From Atherix ibis (Eukaryota; Arthropoda; Insecta; Diptera; Athericidae), in contig OY282606.1 of the NCBI GenBank assembly GCA_958298945.1, positions 92,449,696-92,513,695 on the forward strand: a stretch of 64,000 bases of DNA, read 5' to 3'. Made by a program: the position numbers and the translations under genes. Under the pieces are notes generated by a model. That model worked only from the letters and a program-made list of their open reading frames with translations. It was not told where the DNA came from and did not search any database. Below, piece by piece: positions 24,401 through 34,910 of the stretch (position 1 is the first letter of the stretch; each line of letters begins with the position of its first letter).

Positions 24401-25710
24401 CTAGCAAATCTTTTACAAGTATTTGCTCTTATAAGATTTCAGAGCATGTTAACTGAATTTTTTTGGGCTTCTATGAATGCCCTTTGATACTGACTGTATG
24501 ATGTCAAAACTTACCGTCTAAGAAACTCTCTTTAAAACCACTACCGACATTATTATTGTAAAAAGAAATTTTTGTCATAAATATTGCTTATTCAATTGAA
24601 TTCGGTTGATGAATAGGTACATTGTAGAATAGTGAATAATTTGAATACATTAAAATTGTAAAGAACTCGTAATAGAAATGGAGAGTCCTTTTTGATGAGG
24701 ATTTAATATCTCCTAAGTTTAGTCTTATATAATATTTTTAGCTAAAAATATATTCAATTATTTGCAAAAATCATTTTATTCATTTGTTTGACATTAAACC
24801 AGAAGTTTTTATAGAAAATAAATTATTGTAAAAAAAACTAGCAAAATATTTATTAACATTTTTATTGGTATGTACACAAGAAAAATATAATAGACTATAT
24901 TCTCAATAGAAGAATTAGTACTTATCTAAATGTTAATAATTAGAATTGGCCATAATATTGTGATTATTTATGAATAGATATGAAATAATGAAAAGGAAAA
25001 TTTCTAGCAATTCTATTGATTGTTTTTAGGACATTTGAAGCATCAACGGAAAATACTAGGAAAACCATAAATAAATTATTGAATTTATGCCATTAAAAAT
25101 TATATCCAGCTTAGTATAAATTTTTATCATCCTATTTAGTTAAAATTATAATTTAAATATACTTTTCAATATAAAAAAATATTATTTGTATTATTATTTG
25201 GACTCAATTATGACAGAATCCAATTGAAAACTTCCTCATTATTTACTGCCCTTTTTCGAATGGAGCAATACTTAATCTTTCCATAAGAAAAATAATATCC
25301 ATAGAAATATAGTACTCCTATAAAAGAAAATCGCAAAATATAATTATCATAAATAAATATTTTCTTCTAATTAAAAACTACTATATAATCTTAACTCTGA
25401 TAATTTTAATTTTTAATGGAAAGAGAACAGTAGACGTACTTTTAGCAAAGTATGGATTTAATGGTTTTTCTTTGCTAAAGTGAAGAAGAAAAAAATGTTA
25501 GCCATAATCCCAAATGAATGCCATATCGAAAAAGTTCTTTAAAAATTCTGACATTAATGGAGGGATAAAAGGAAAAAGGAATTTTTTCCGTTCCCCCAAA
25601 TTTATACACTACACACATACACACACATATATTTATAAATGAAATTTTTTTAATAACCTCCTCTCTCTGTTCGATGTTCTCATATTCCGTTCATTTGATT
25701 ATTATTTCAG
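21465..25710 (+). other. dpr intron 4 (4,246 bases)
   Basis: Bounded by GTAAAA and ATTTCAG. It contains the duplicated DDE transposase remnant (23390-24110). The remainder is AT-rich with nothing recognised. 21760-22140 is less AT-rich and unclassified. Confidence 0.8.
23390..24110 (-). pseudogene. DDE transposase remnant with internal tandem duplication
   Basis: On the minus strand from about 24080 it reads FVDESHLSLGEYVNKQNFLI (the SDEAHF-type first catalytic block), ENAHAIVLKPLNLQN and NPYFFEN-EGEMVTIN. In another frame it reads LALLREMFPEFIIS, which matches the region after the DGATCHTA block of the same arthropod DDE family as copies A and B. The segment 23401-23677 is duplicated directly as about 23678-23960. 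Both start CGACGYCAA(C/G)AAATCGTTGAAATT and contain TTTCGCGCAATAGAGCCAA, GTGCAGCTT and AATGCCACCTAAAT. So the element was tandemly duplicated after insertion, or inserted in a duplicated segment. It is fully degenerate. Confidence 0.75.
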
Positions 25711-25853
25711 GCGAAAAACCAGCCGCAATGCAGCATCCGAACAAAAGTTCAAATGCTCTGCCGATAACCTTAGGCACAAGCACAGGACTTTTCGAAGTGA
25801 TACTTTGTATACTTTCACTACTAGCGTTTTTAAAACAAATTCTGGTTGTATAA
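25711..25853 (+). CDS. dpr-family Ig protein, last exon with C-terminal anchor signal
   Basis: Starts with GC (completing Gly), then EKPAAMQHPNKSS, a conserved Dpr stretch after Ig2 with one sequon (NKS). A short linker and the hydrophobic tail GLFEVILCILSLLAFLKQIL end in VV and TAA at 25851-25853. The tail fits a GPI-attachment signal or a single membrane helix with almost no cytoplasmic part, as usual for Dprs; which of the two cannot be told by eye. The acceptor is TTATTTCAG|GC. The total from 8600 is 786 in-frame bases. AATAAA at 25891 is a candidate polyadenylation signal, but the region is so A-rich that it carries little weight. Confidence 0.93.
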
Positions 25854-27293
25854 ATATTTTTTTAAAAAAAATGATATATAATCTTAACAAAATAAAATTA
25901 ATTAATAATTAAAAACTAAACAAAAACAAAAATAAACATAAAATAATAATGATAAACAATTTCAACCAAAAAAAAAATTAAAAAAACAATACAAAAAAAA
26001 ATTAAAAAAAATAATTATAAACTAATTATACTAAAATAGTATTAAATGTAATGTAAAAACAAAATACAATACAAATAATAATTAAACAAAAACAATTAAT
26101 TAAAAATTGAGAAATTTAATGAGAAAAAAATACTGAAAAAAATTTCAAATAACAAATCAAATAGTTCATTTTAGGTTATTTATTAAAAATAAGACGTTTA
26201 CGATAAAATTATTTCATAGATAATATGAAAAAGTGAAAGATTATAATCCAGAAATTGAACAAGGACTTTATATAGTATAAAAAAAAAACTAAAATAATTA
26301 ATTTTAACAAATGGTAAGGATGTGACAAGAAAAAATGAAGCCGTTCCTAGAGAAAAATTAAAAATTAAATTATTCTAATAAAGATTTCAAAAAATATCTA
26401 ACATCACAGTGAGGAGATAAATTAATATGGAATAAATTTTAATTAATCTAACAAGAAAATATATGCAAATTCTAATAGACGAAGAACCACTTTTGAAAAT
26501 TTTATTAATATGCATATATACCATATTAATGATATAGGAAAGAAAGTTGACTATTAATTTATAGGACAGAGTATAGAGGATAATAAATATATTAGTAAGA
26601 TTTAATCATACACAAAATTTATTTTCCAAATATTTGTCATTGAATAAAATTAAATTCACTCTAAGAAATGAATCTTAATTAAAACTTTAATAACAAAGTT
26701 GACAAAAATTTCACTTTATTTATACTTTTCAAATTTGTACAGTTAGTATTGTAATATTCTATTAAAATTGTATTATATGAGGACAAAAAGAAAACAATTT
26801 AATTTATTCGTCATTAAAAAAAAATTTGTTCTTTGACAAAAAAAAATACAATTAAAAAAAAACTAAAAATATTTATATAAATATAAGTTTGTTTTACTTT
26901 TTAAGAGAAAAATTTAACTATTTTGTACTTTTTTTCAAATTAAATTTAATCGACAAAAGAAACAATTAACAAAAAAAAATTAAAGAAAAAAAAACCAACC
27001 AAAAGGATAAATGACAGTTTAAATAAGCCTGAATATGTAAATGTTAAATTTTAAGTTAAGCTATTTAAGTAATGGAATTAAAAATCCGAAAAGAAATTGT
27101 ATTATATAAAATTAATATTAAAAATGAAAAGAATTGATTAAAAAAAAAATTGATTGCCTTTTCATTTAAAAAGTTATTATTTTTTTTTTTTTTTGACGAC
27201 ATTTTCACCTGTAAGCGATGTGGAACTTTTTTGTTTTGATCCTTCGAAAAGAAAATATACCATAAAATTAAACTTTTATTAAAGTGTATCATT
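25854..27293. other. dpr 3' UTR and AT-rich intergenic DNA
   Basis: Extremely A/T-rich, with many AATAAA-like words. The 3' end of the transcript cannot be fixed from the sequence. No coding or mobile sequence was seen. Confidence 0.6.
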
Positions 27294-27487
27294 GAGCATT
27301 TATCTAGGATTTTATTATATTTAAATCTAATAGCAGTGAAGCTGTGATAATTTGCAAATATTTTAAAAGGGTATTCATATTAAAATATTTTATTAAAATT
27401 TGAGCATTTATTTAGGATTTTATTATATTTAAATCTAATAGCAGTGAAGCTGTGATAATTTGCAAATATTTTAAAAGGGTATTCATA
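27294..27487. repeat. Near-identical tandem duplication, period 108
   Basis: Copy 1 starts at 27294 and copy 2 at 27402. Each begins GAGCATTTAT(C/T)TAGGAT and runs through TCTAATAGCAGTGAAGCTG to AAAGGGTATTCAT with almost no difference. The tail of copy 1 (about 22 bases) is missing from copy 2. Confidence 0.93.
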
Positions 27488-28890
27488 AGCTTTTTAAAGA
27501 AATAGCCATTATTTATTTCTTTCTAATGAAAATATGTGGTATAGTTAAAAAAGGACCACTGAGAGCTAACCCTTTTTATACATGTAGTACATTTTTTAAT
27601 CTCATAGAGCATAATACTGATTTTGTGCCACCAGAACAAACTGTCAAGAAAAACAAGTTATTAAAAGATCCAGAAAAACAGTTTTTCGCGTCAGATCGGA
27701 TATATTTTCGGGAAAAAAGACTACCTGTTGTTCTCCACTCGTGTTATTTACCTGATATTATTGCGTGTATTTTTTTTCTTTAAAACAACAAAATAAGGTA
27801 TGATTTATTAAAATTAAACTCATTAATTTTATGTTACACATCGTATTGCATTTGTATTTATACAAAAGAGGTATTTGCTCAAGGTAAGTACAATAATTTT
27901 ATTTAAAAAAAAAACCCTAATTTCAGAGTATTTTAAGAAGCTTTTTTTACAATAATATGAGTAGTTTAAAATGTTGAAAGTAACACAAAATATGATAAAT
28001 TTTTATGCAAATTTAAAAAAAAAGAAAACTTTAAATAAATTTAGTATTATTAAAAATTCCCTTTTATTGTATTAATGGAAAGGTACTAATTAAAATTGAT
28101 TCGTTAAATATATGCAGTGATATGGAAATATGTTTTTCCTTTATGTAAATATGCCCTACGGATTTTCTGGATATTTCCTAATACAATATGCTATAAGAAA
28201 TACTAATTTTTGTTTGTAATAAAAATTTGTTCTTACACGCTCCAAGTATAGATAGATAGGCATTGATGACTACACTAGAATTGCTTCTAATTTTAATTTT
28301 TCGTTTACTCGCATTTTGATTCGATTAACTGAAGTAGATAATTAGAAACCAGATAACAAATAGATGAACATAGCATAAAATTAATTTTATCAACTATGGA
28401 AGATTCACACCAATAATAAGATGCTTGAAGGTGTTATAATTAAATTATTCACACTAACAGTTTTGTTATCGTTCAGTCTGTGTCTTCTAATTAATATTGG
28501 TCGCAAAATATCGGATTATTTTTATTGGTGCACAGGTGACTTGGTTAAATAAAACGAAACATTTTTATATAACTTTAATTATATGTGCTTTTTACGTGTA
28601 ATTTGAAGAAAATCAATAAGTTGAAGATTATACAATATATGCATACATGGCTGAAGAGAAAAATCAATAAACTTTTAGCAAATATGAATCAAGTTGCAAT
28701 AGTCGAACACCTGTTAATAAATCCATAATTCAACTCTTAAATACCATATACAAAAGAAGTGGGAAAAGTTTCTGTTCGTATGTATATTAGAAAAAAAAAC
28801 TCGTGTGAAATACTTTGTCATGTTTTGTGAAAATAACAATAAACTTCCGCCAACTATGGTCTTAAAAAGAGAGTAAAAGGTATTACCGAT
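27488..28890. other. AT-rich stretch without recognised features
   Basis: The ORF at 27526-27783 (+, 85 codons) is the least AT-rich part and contains FYTCSTFFN and FVPPEQTVKK. I do not recognise it and see no upstream or splice support. Nothing else was seen. Confidence 0.4.
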
Positions 28891-29880
28891 GAGGTAAAAT
28901 TACAATTAAAAATACTCTGATTACTTTTCAATCTGAATAAAAATGATATAGCTTTTCCATAAGGCTCTGAATACTCCATTACTCATTCTATCCTTTTTAG
29001 AAAGAAAACAATACTGTCACGTAGTTTTTCTTGATGACTCGTAAGTCAAGCTTTTGATAGAGTTTGGCACCTGGGTTTACTCTGAAAACTTAAGAGGATC
29101 CTTCCTGCAACCTATTTCCCAATGCTAAAATCATTCCTTTCCAACCGGCAGTTACAAGTATACGAATCGAACGAACTAACCAATATCTTTCCGATATTGG
29201 ATGGTATTCCATAGTGAAGTATAATTGGACCCATCCTGTACAACATTTATATATTCGATGTAGCAACCTTCATTGCTTCATACGCCGATGATATCGAATG
29301 CCATGCATGTAGCAAAGATCCTCAACATGCTTCCGAAACTGTTTTACCAGGGAAAGAATAAAAATTAATGAACGTAAATCTACCAACGTAACTATTACTC
29401 TCTCCTACGAACCATGTCCTCTCATATACCTTAATGGCAGTGTGACTTAACTTAGATAGACCTAAGAGACATGAACTAAAAAGGTGATACCTACAGCTAC
29501 TTTGACTTCTAGACAAACGTTCAAAACTTACTAAAGACAGCAAATTACTTTTATATAATGTCCTCCTGAAACCTATCTGGACTTACGGGCTAGAACTCTG
29601 GGGATCTACTTCTATTCCCATCGAAACGAATCTCTTTTATATTCGTAATACTATTGTTCATCGTAATTTTTAAGTCCCACTTGCTTTTGATGTGGTTGTG
29701 TTTCGATATAAAAACTCCATTCCCGTGTCTCCAATCATACTAATCATCTTGTTCAAGAACTATCGTCCGCTTCGTTTCCAAGAAACACTCATGGAAGACT
29801 TAAGCGTTACTCCCACAACCAGTCACGTTAATTATTACTTTAGGCCGAAAATAATATAACCTCAAAAATTTAGTTAGTTT
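28891..29880 (+). pseudogene. Jockey-type LINE reverse transcriptase remnant
   Basis: The pieces read in order on the + strand: SQAFDRVW-LGLL (first Asp motif, near 29045), RILPATYFPMLKSFLSNRQL and QVYESNELTNIFPI. Next are the GIP-GSIIGPILYNIYIFDV block with a stop in place of the usual Gln, and SYADDIECH (YADD active site, near 29283). Further downstream come a WTYGLELWG-like block (near 29577) and the connection region. At least one stop lies inside the block 4 motif, and frameshifts follow 29360. It is the same LINE lineage as 41550-42250 and 63650-64000, judged by shared order and nucleotides (CACCTGGGTTTACTCT against CATCTGGGCTTACTCT). Confidence 0.85.
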
Positions 29881-30329
29881 CATTCGTATTTCTTTAGAAG
29901 AAGGAAGATATCCAATAAACATATATCACTCTCATCCCCTAACTACGTTGGGACATCAATTTCTTGTCAAATTTGTTGTTTAGGTTTGTAAATATCTGAG
30001 TTTAACTTTCGAAGAATTGAAAGCAGCCTATACTGAACATTTCTAAGTAAATCTCGGATTCATTATGTGTTGTTGCAGGGTCGACAAGCAGCAGAAGGCA
30101 GACTTCACTGTGGCAGGTCGCCAACACCAAAAACTATTGAAAATTTTCAAGGATTTCTTCATAAAAATAACTATAAATTTAAAGAAACGGCAACTAATTT
30201 GATGGATTTCATATCTTCTTTTTTTGCTTATTTGCAAAAGTTATTTGTAAAAAGATACTTTCTTCTATAATTGTGAAAAGAAAACACGAAAAGGCAATAC
30301 TTTGTTCAGTTTTATTCCTTCTTATATAT
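29881..30329. other. Unclassified stretch after the LINE remnant
   Basis: It may hold the 3' end of the preceding LINE. Two opposing ORFs near 30043-30270 show no family features. Confidence 0.35.
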
Positions 30330-31165
30330 TATTTAATATCTAACCCAAAATTTTTACAAAATTTAACCATTACTTTTTTAAAAAAATTACTAAAAATTTG
30401 TTGACGAAATGTAAAATTTTTTCGAAAATTTAACAAAAAATGTACAAAACTTCGTCAACAAAAAACTACCAAAAATTTCTGAAAAAATTACGAAAAATTT
30501 CTGAAAAAATTTGAAAAAATTTTCGAAAAGAACTAAAGTTTTTTGCAAAAAAATTTGTCGAAAAATTTGTTAAAAATTTACTAACGGTTTTTGAAAAATT
30601 CATAAATACAAAAAAGTAGTTAGTCAAAAATTAGAAAATAGTTCTTTAAAAAAATTACCAAAAAACTACTAAAAATTTGTGAAAAAACTTCCAAAAATTT
30701 GTCGAAAAATTACAAAAATTTACCGGAAAACTACTAAAAATTTCAGCAAATTTCAAAAAGTGGTCTAAAATTAATAAAAATTTCCAAAAATTCGTCAAAA
30801 AATTTCCAAAAATTCCCAAGTATTCCCAAAAGTTCCCACGTATTCGCAAAAATCCAAAAAAATTTGTATCAAAAAATTACGAAAAGTTGTAAAAAAAAAT
30901 TCGAAAACAACAAAAATATTTTGCAAAAAATTTGTTGAAGTTGGTCAAATAATTACTAAAGGTTTTTGAAAAGTTTACTAAAAATTTGTTAAAAAATTAT
31001 TTTAAAAAAACTTGTCAAAAAATTGCCAAAAAATCGTCAAATATTCCCAAAAATTCCAAAAAATTCCCAAAAATTTGCTCAAAATTTCCGAAAACTACAA
31101 ACATTTATCAAATAATTCTTAAATTTTTTTCGAAAAATTGCCAAAATCAACCAAAATTTATCTTT
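30330..31165. repeat. AT-rich degenerate repeat field, AAAAATTTGTCG type
   Basis: An irregular array of roughly 13-30-base pieces such as AAAAATTTGTCGAAAAATT and ACCAAAAATTT. The + strand is strongly A-rich with C, and the T side carries G. The same words in reverse complement fill 33670-34640. ORFs in either strand here (for example 30655-30849 minus, 30986-31270 plus) are translations of the repeat. Confidence 0.88.
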
Positions 31166-33410
31166 TTTATGTATAAAATTAATAATAAATTGTTACGAAG
31201 TTATTATAATTTCGAATATTTTATTCTTAATTACAAAAGGAACCATATTTGGCACGCACTAATACAGTAATATAAAATAAATTTAAGAAAGAACATACAT
31301 ATTCAAATTTATAATAAATCTTTGGCAAAATAATATTTCCTGGAAATTGTCAAATTAGAATGACGAATGAAAAAAGTTCATTATTTTGTACCGTGAATAA
31401 TTCATAATGCATGGAAATAAAATATTTGCCTAATTAGACAATTTCCAGGAAATGTTATTTATTTGAAAATAATTTTTAGAATATATTGGAACTGCCGTTG
31501 AATACTCGTATTTTTGTTGAAGTTCAAAATTTATGTAAATTACAGAATTGAATCGAATTCAAAAGTAAATTCGAATGAAATAAGAAAATATCTTTTCATT
31601 CGTGTCCTACACCCTTACTTAACAATATGAGGCAATTAAAATACTAAATTATTAAGCGACAAATTGTTTTTTTTTTAAAAATAATTATTGAAATTATTAT
31701 TTGAAGCAGTAAAAAATTCTCAGGGAAGGGATATTTTTATGTAAGCACATATAATTAAGTTAAAAATAGTGCAATATTAATTTTTTAAGCTCCTTGAATT
31801 ATATTTTTGCCATTAAATTTCTTATCTCAAAAATAATTTTATTCCATAAAGCAAATTAAAATAAAATTATTTATTGAATACGCGTAATAGTTCAATATTT
31901 TTTCTAATATTACTCGTAATATGAATATTTTTATATTTGATAAATTTCCATTTTTCTTAAAGTAACTTTGAGCAAGTTGTTTAACTTTTATAAAAACTTT
32001 AGAGCTTCTTTTTGTACCATTTATAAATATAGTTAGTCGTTATGAAATAAAACTCTCTTTATTATTCAATATCCAGTGTACCATCATAAAGTGGTGAGTA
32101 ATCGCAGTTTCCTGAAACGCTGCGTAAAAGTTACTAGAAATATCTAAGGAATATGAAAATATCTTTTCTTAAGAAGTACTTAAGTACATTAAATAATAAT
32201 TGCACAAGTAAACAACTGCTTTTCTTTCTTTTTATTACTCTTTAATTGCAAAATTATAGTTAAACATCAGACTGAGAATTTACATATTTTTAAACAACAG
32301 TGCTTTGAAAATTCTTCGAAATAATATTATTTACATATAATAAGAAACCGTTTTTTTTCAATTTTTTAAATTATTAACTTTCGTTCAATTAGCTTTTATG
32401 GTTTCCTTGGCAATAAGAACAATGTATGCATAAGACTCAAAGTTGAATTAATTTTTTCTTGAATGTCAGTTATGTAATATGATGAATAATTTCATGTAAT
32501 ATACTCAAAATATTATCATTAAAGTTTTAAAGAAATTTTATTACAACAATTTTTAATCGTAAAATATGAGTATTATGGTAACAGTTTTTGATTAATCTTT
32601 TGGTGATGTCTAGCTGTGCTTTAGAATTTTTATCCTTAGTGGATGGTAGGTACTGCGTGAGAGAACCTTTGGCTTGCGTGCTTGCAATTTGATGGAAAGA
32701 TAAATTTTAATTTACTTTTAATTGGTTAATTTTATTTAATTGCGTGTTTGTTTAATTCGTTTTTGGTTGTGGTGCATTTATTATTACGAAAAGAACTAAA
32801 AAATATTCTTCACATAATTCATGAATATGAAACAATGCTGTACAATTTACATATGTAAATATATTTGACAAATTGTTACTATTAAAAAATTAACTTTGGT
32901 TAATTGGAATATATTTGATGAAAGTAAGTACTCCGATAGTAGAACTGTTATAATTATTTTAAAAAGTTTAATTCATTTTAAGTAATAATAAAATAGTAAA
33001 CATATTTAACAGAAATTATATATTAAGAGCTCCTTCTTATTTAAAAAAATTATATATTTTAAGGAATATTGCAAAGTACCAGTATGATGTCCTTCAAGTG
33101 TTTTTTCATATTGGGGAGCAAATAAGATCCCGTGGATTATAATCAGATGAATCCAAGTATTTTCAATATTTTTCTGAGCCTTTCAAGGAATTTTTTATAA
33201 ATAATAATTGATAATATGACCTCACAAGAGTCTTTACTTTTTTCATATTTTCATTTGTTTTTTTAATGGTGATGTCTTATTTGAGCAAGATTTGCCTTCC
33301 AATGATATAAGGTCCTCCAAAAATGCTTAATGACCTTCTGAAAATCTCATCTTTTTTATAAAAAATATTCACCGAAGCCTTGTTGGAAATTTTCTTAAGT
33401 CCATTTGGCG
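31166..33410. other. AT-rich spacer between the opposed repeat fields
   Basis: No gene was seen. It contains the inverted pair at 31327-31464, listed separately. Confidence 0.55.
31327..31464. repeat. Inverted repeat, about 30-base arms
   Basis: The left arm at 31327-31358 contains ATTTCCTGGAAATTGTC followed by AATTAG. The right arm at 31430-31464 is its reverse complement with few differences, with about 70 bases between them. TTTCCTGGAAA itself is a palindrome. It could be the ends of a small non-autonomous element or a cruciform-prone site. Confidence 0.8.
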
Positions 33411-33414
33411 GTAA

Positions 33415-33669
33415 AAGCTTAATCCAAAATTTGAAATAGAGTCACGTGGGGAGGTTGAACATTTTATTGCTATGTAACATATAAGTTTTTTAGCCAAAAC
33501 TCCTACATAAACTTTGAAAGAAAAAAATTACTTCCCATTCGAATTGGCAATATTATCGACTAATAATAAAAAATTCTCTTTTTCGATTGGGTGTTTTTAA
33601 TTCAATCAATAAATTGAATAAAGACCATGAAAAGTATATTGTAAAAATGCATAAAATTAACTTATTTTC
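33415..33669. repeat. Duplicated segment, left copy
   Basis: Matches 34646-34910 in the same orientation. Both copies contain AGCTTAATCCAAAATTTGAAA, CATTCGAATTG, TAATAATAAAAAATTCTCT and a GATGTTTTTAATTCAAT-type block, followed by GTAAAAATGCA. The two copies bracket the second AT-rich repeat field with a period of about 1,230 bases. Confidence 0.82.
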
Positions 33670-34645
33670 AAATCCAAAAAAAAAATTGGAAATTACCAAA
33701 AATTTATATTAAAGTTTTGGTAATTTTTGGCGAATTTTTGGTAATTTTTCGGAAAATTTTTGGCAGTTTTTCGACAAAATTTTGGTATTTTTTTCACAAA
33801 TTGTTGATTAATTTTCTACAATTTTATGATAAATTGTGGACAAATTTTTAGTAATTTTTTGGCAAATTTTTGGTAGTTTTTTGTATTTTTTGACGAACTT
33901 TTGTTAATTTTTTGAACAATTTCTGGTATCCTTTTCGACAAATTTCTTACAAACAATTTTTATTATTTTCGAAAAAATTTTTACATTATTTCAACCAATT
34001 GGTAATTTTTTGTACAAATTTTTGGGGATTTTTGACAAATTTTTGAGAATTTTTGACGAATTTTTGACGAATTTTTGACGAATTTTTGGTAATTTTTCGA
34101 CAAATTTTTGGTAGTTTCTCGACAAATTTTTATTAATTTTTTGAGAAAGTTTTGTTAGTTTTTTTTGGAATTAAGTCAATTTTGCGGATTTACGAAGCTT
34201 TTTTTTGGCAATTTTTTGGTAGTTTTTTGTATTTTTTGACGAACTTTTGTTAATATTTTTAACAATTTTTGGTATCCTTTTCAAAAATCCTTAGTAATTA
34301 TTTTATAAATTTTTCGAAAATTTTTTTACAAACAATTTTTATTATTTTCGAAAATTTTTTTACATTATTTCAACCAATTTTTTGACAAAGTTTTTTATGA
34401 TTATTTTCTAGAAAGTTTTTTATGATTATTTTCTAGAAAATTTTTTCAAAAATTTTCCGGAAACTTTTTTTGTTGTTTTCGAACATTTATTTAGAATTTT
34501 TTAACAAATTTTTAATAATTCTTCGAAAAAGTTTTGATAATTTTTGACGAATTTTTGGTAAGTTTTCTACAAATTTTTGGTAGTTTTTCGACAAATTTTT
34601 ATTAATTTGTTGAGAAAGTTTTGTTAGTTTTTTTTTGTAATTACG
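33670..34645. repeat. AT-rich degenerate repeat field, inverse orientation
   Basis: Words such as GGTAATTTTTCGACAAATTT and GACGAATTTTTGACGAATT are the reverse complement of the words in 30330-31165. A higher-order duplication is visible: a block starting GGCAAATTTTTGGTAGTTTT near 33861, and running to TTTACATTATTTCAACCAATT, is repeated from 34207 (period about 346). Confidence 0.88.
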
Positions 34646-34910
34646 AAGCTTAATCCAAAATTTGAAAGTACATTATTACCAAAAGATTTTACTGCTCGTA
34701 CTAGCTATGTACAAGCTTTTTAAACAAAACTCGTATATAAACTTGAAAAATTAATTTCCATTCGAATTGACCAACTTATTGGCTAATAATAAAAAATTCT
34801 CTGTTTCAATTGGATGTTTTTAATTCAATTATTAAATTAAATAAATAAATTTAATTTATTTAATTTAATGATTGAATTTAAAACATCCAATATATAGTAT
34901 ATAGTAAAAA
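34646..34910. repeat. Duplicated segment, right copy, with long hairpin
   Basis: Right-hand copy of the segment at 33415-33669. It differs by holding a near-perfect hairpin: 34810-34846 and 34854-34890 are reverse complements over 37 bases with two mismatches, around a 7-base loop (AAATTTA). The left copy has only one arm. Confidence 0.9.

Noticed and set aside
25702..25890. 62-codon minus-strand ORF over the last dpr exon
   Set aside because: It is a shadow of the coding exon on the other strand.
30655..31270. Lysine/asparagine- and phenylalanine-rich ORFs on both strands
   Set aside because: They are translations of the AT-rich repeat field.
33100..33310. Weak similarity to 47385-47520, possibly a mariner remnant
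   Set aside because: Only short shared words; no protein block could be read with confidence in either.
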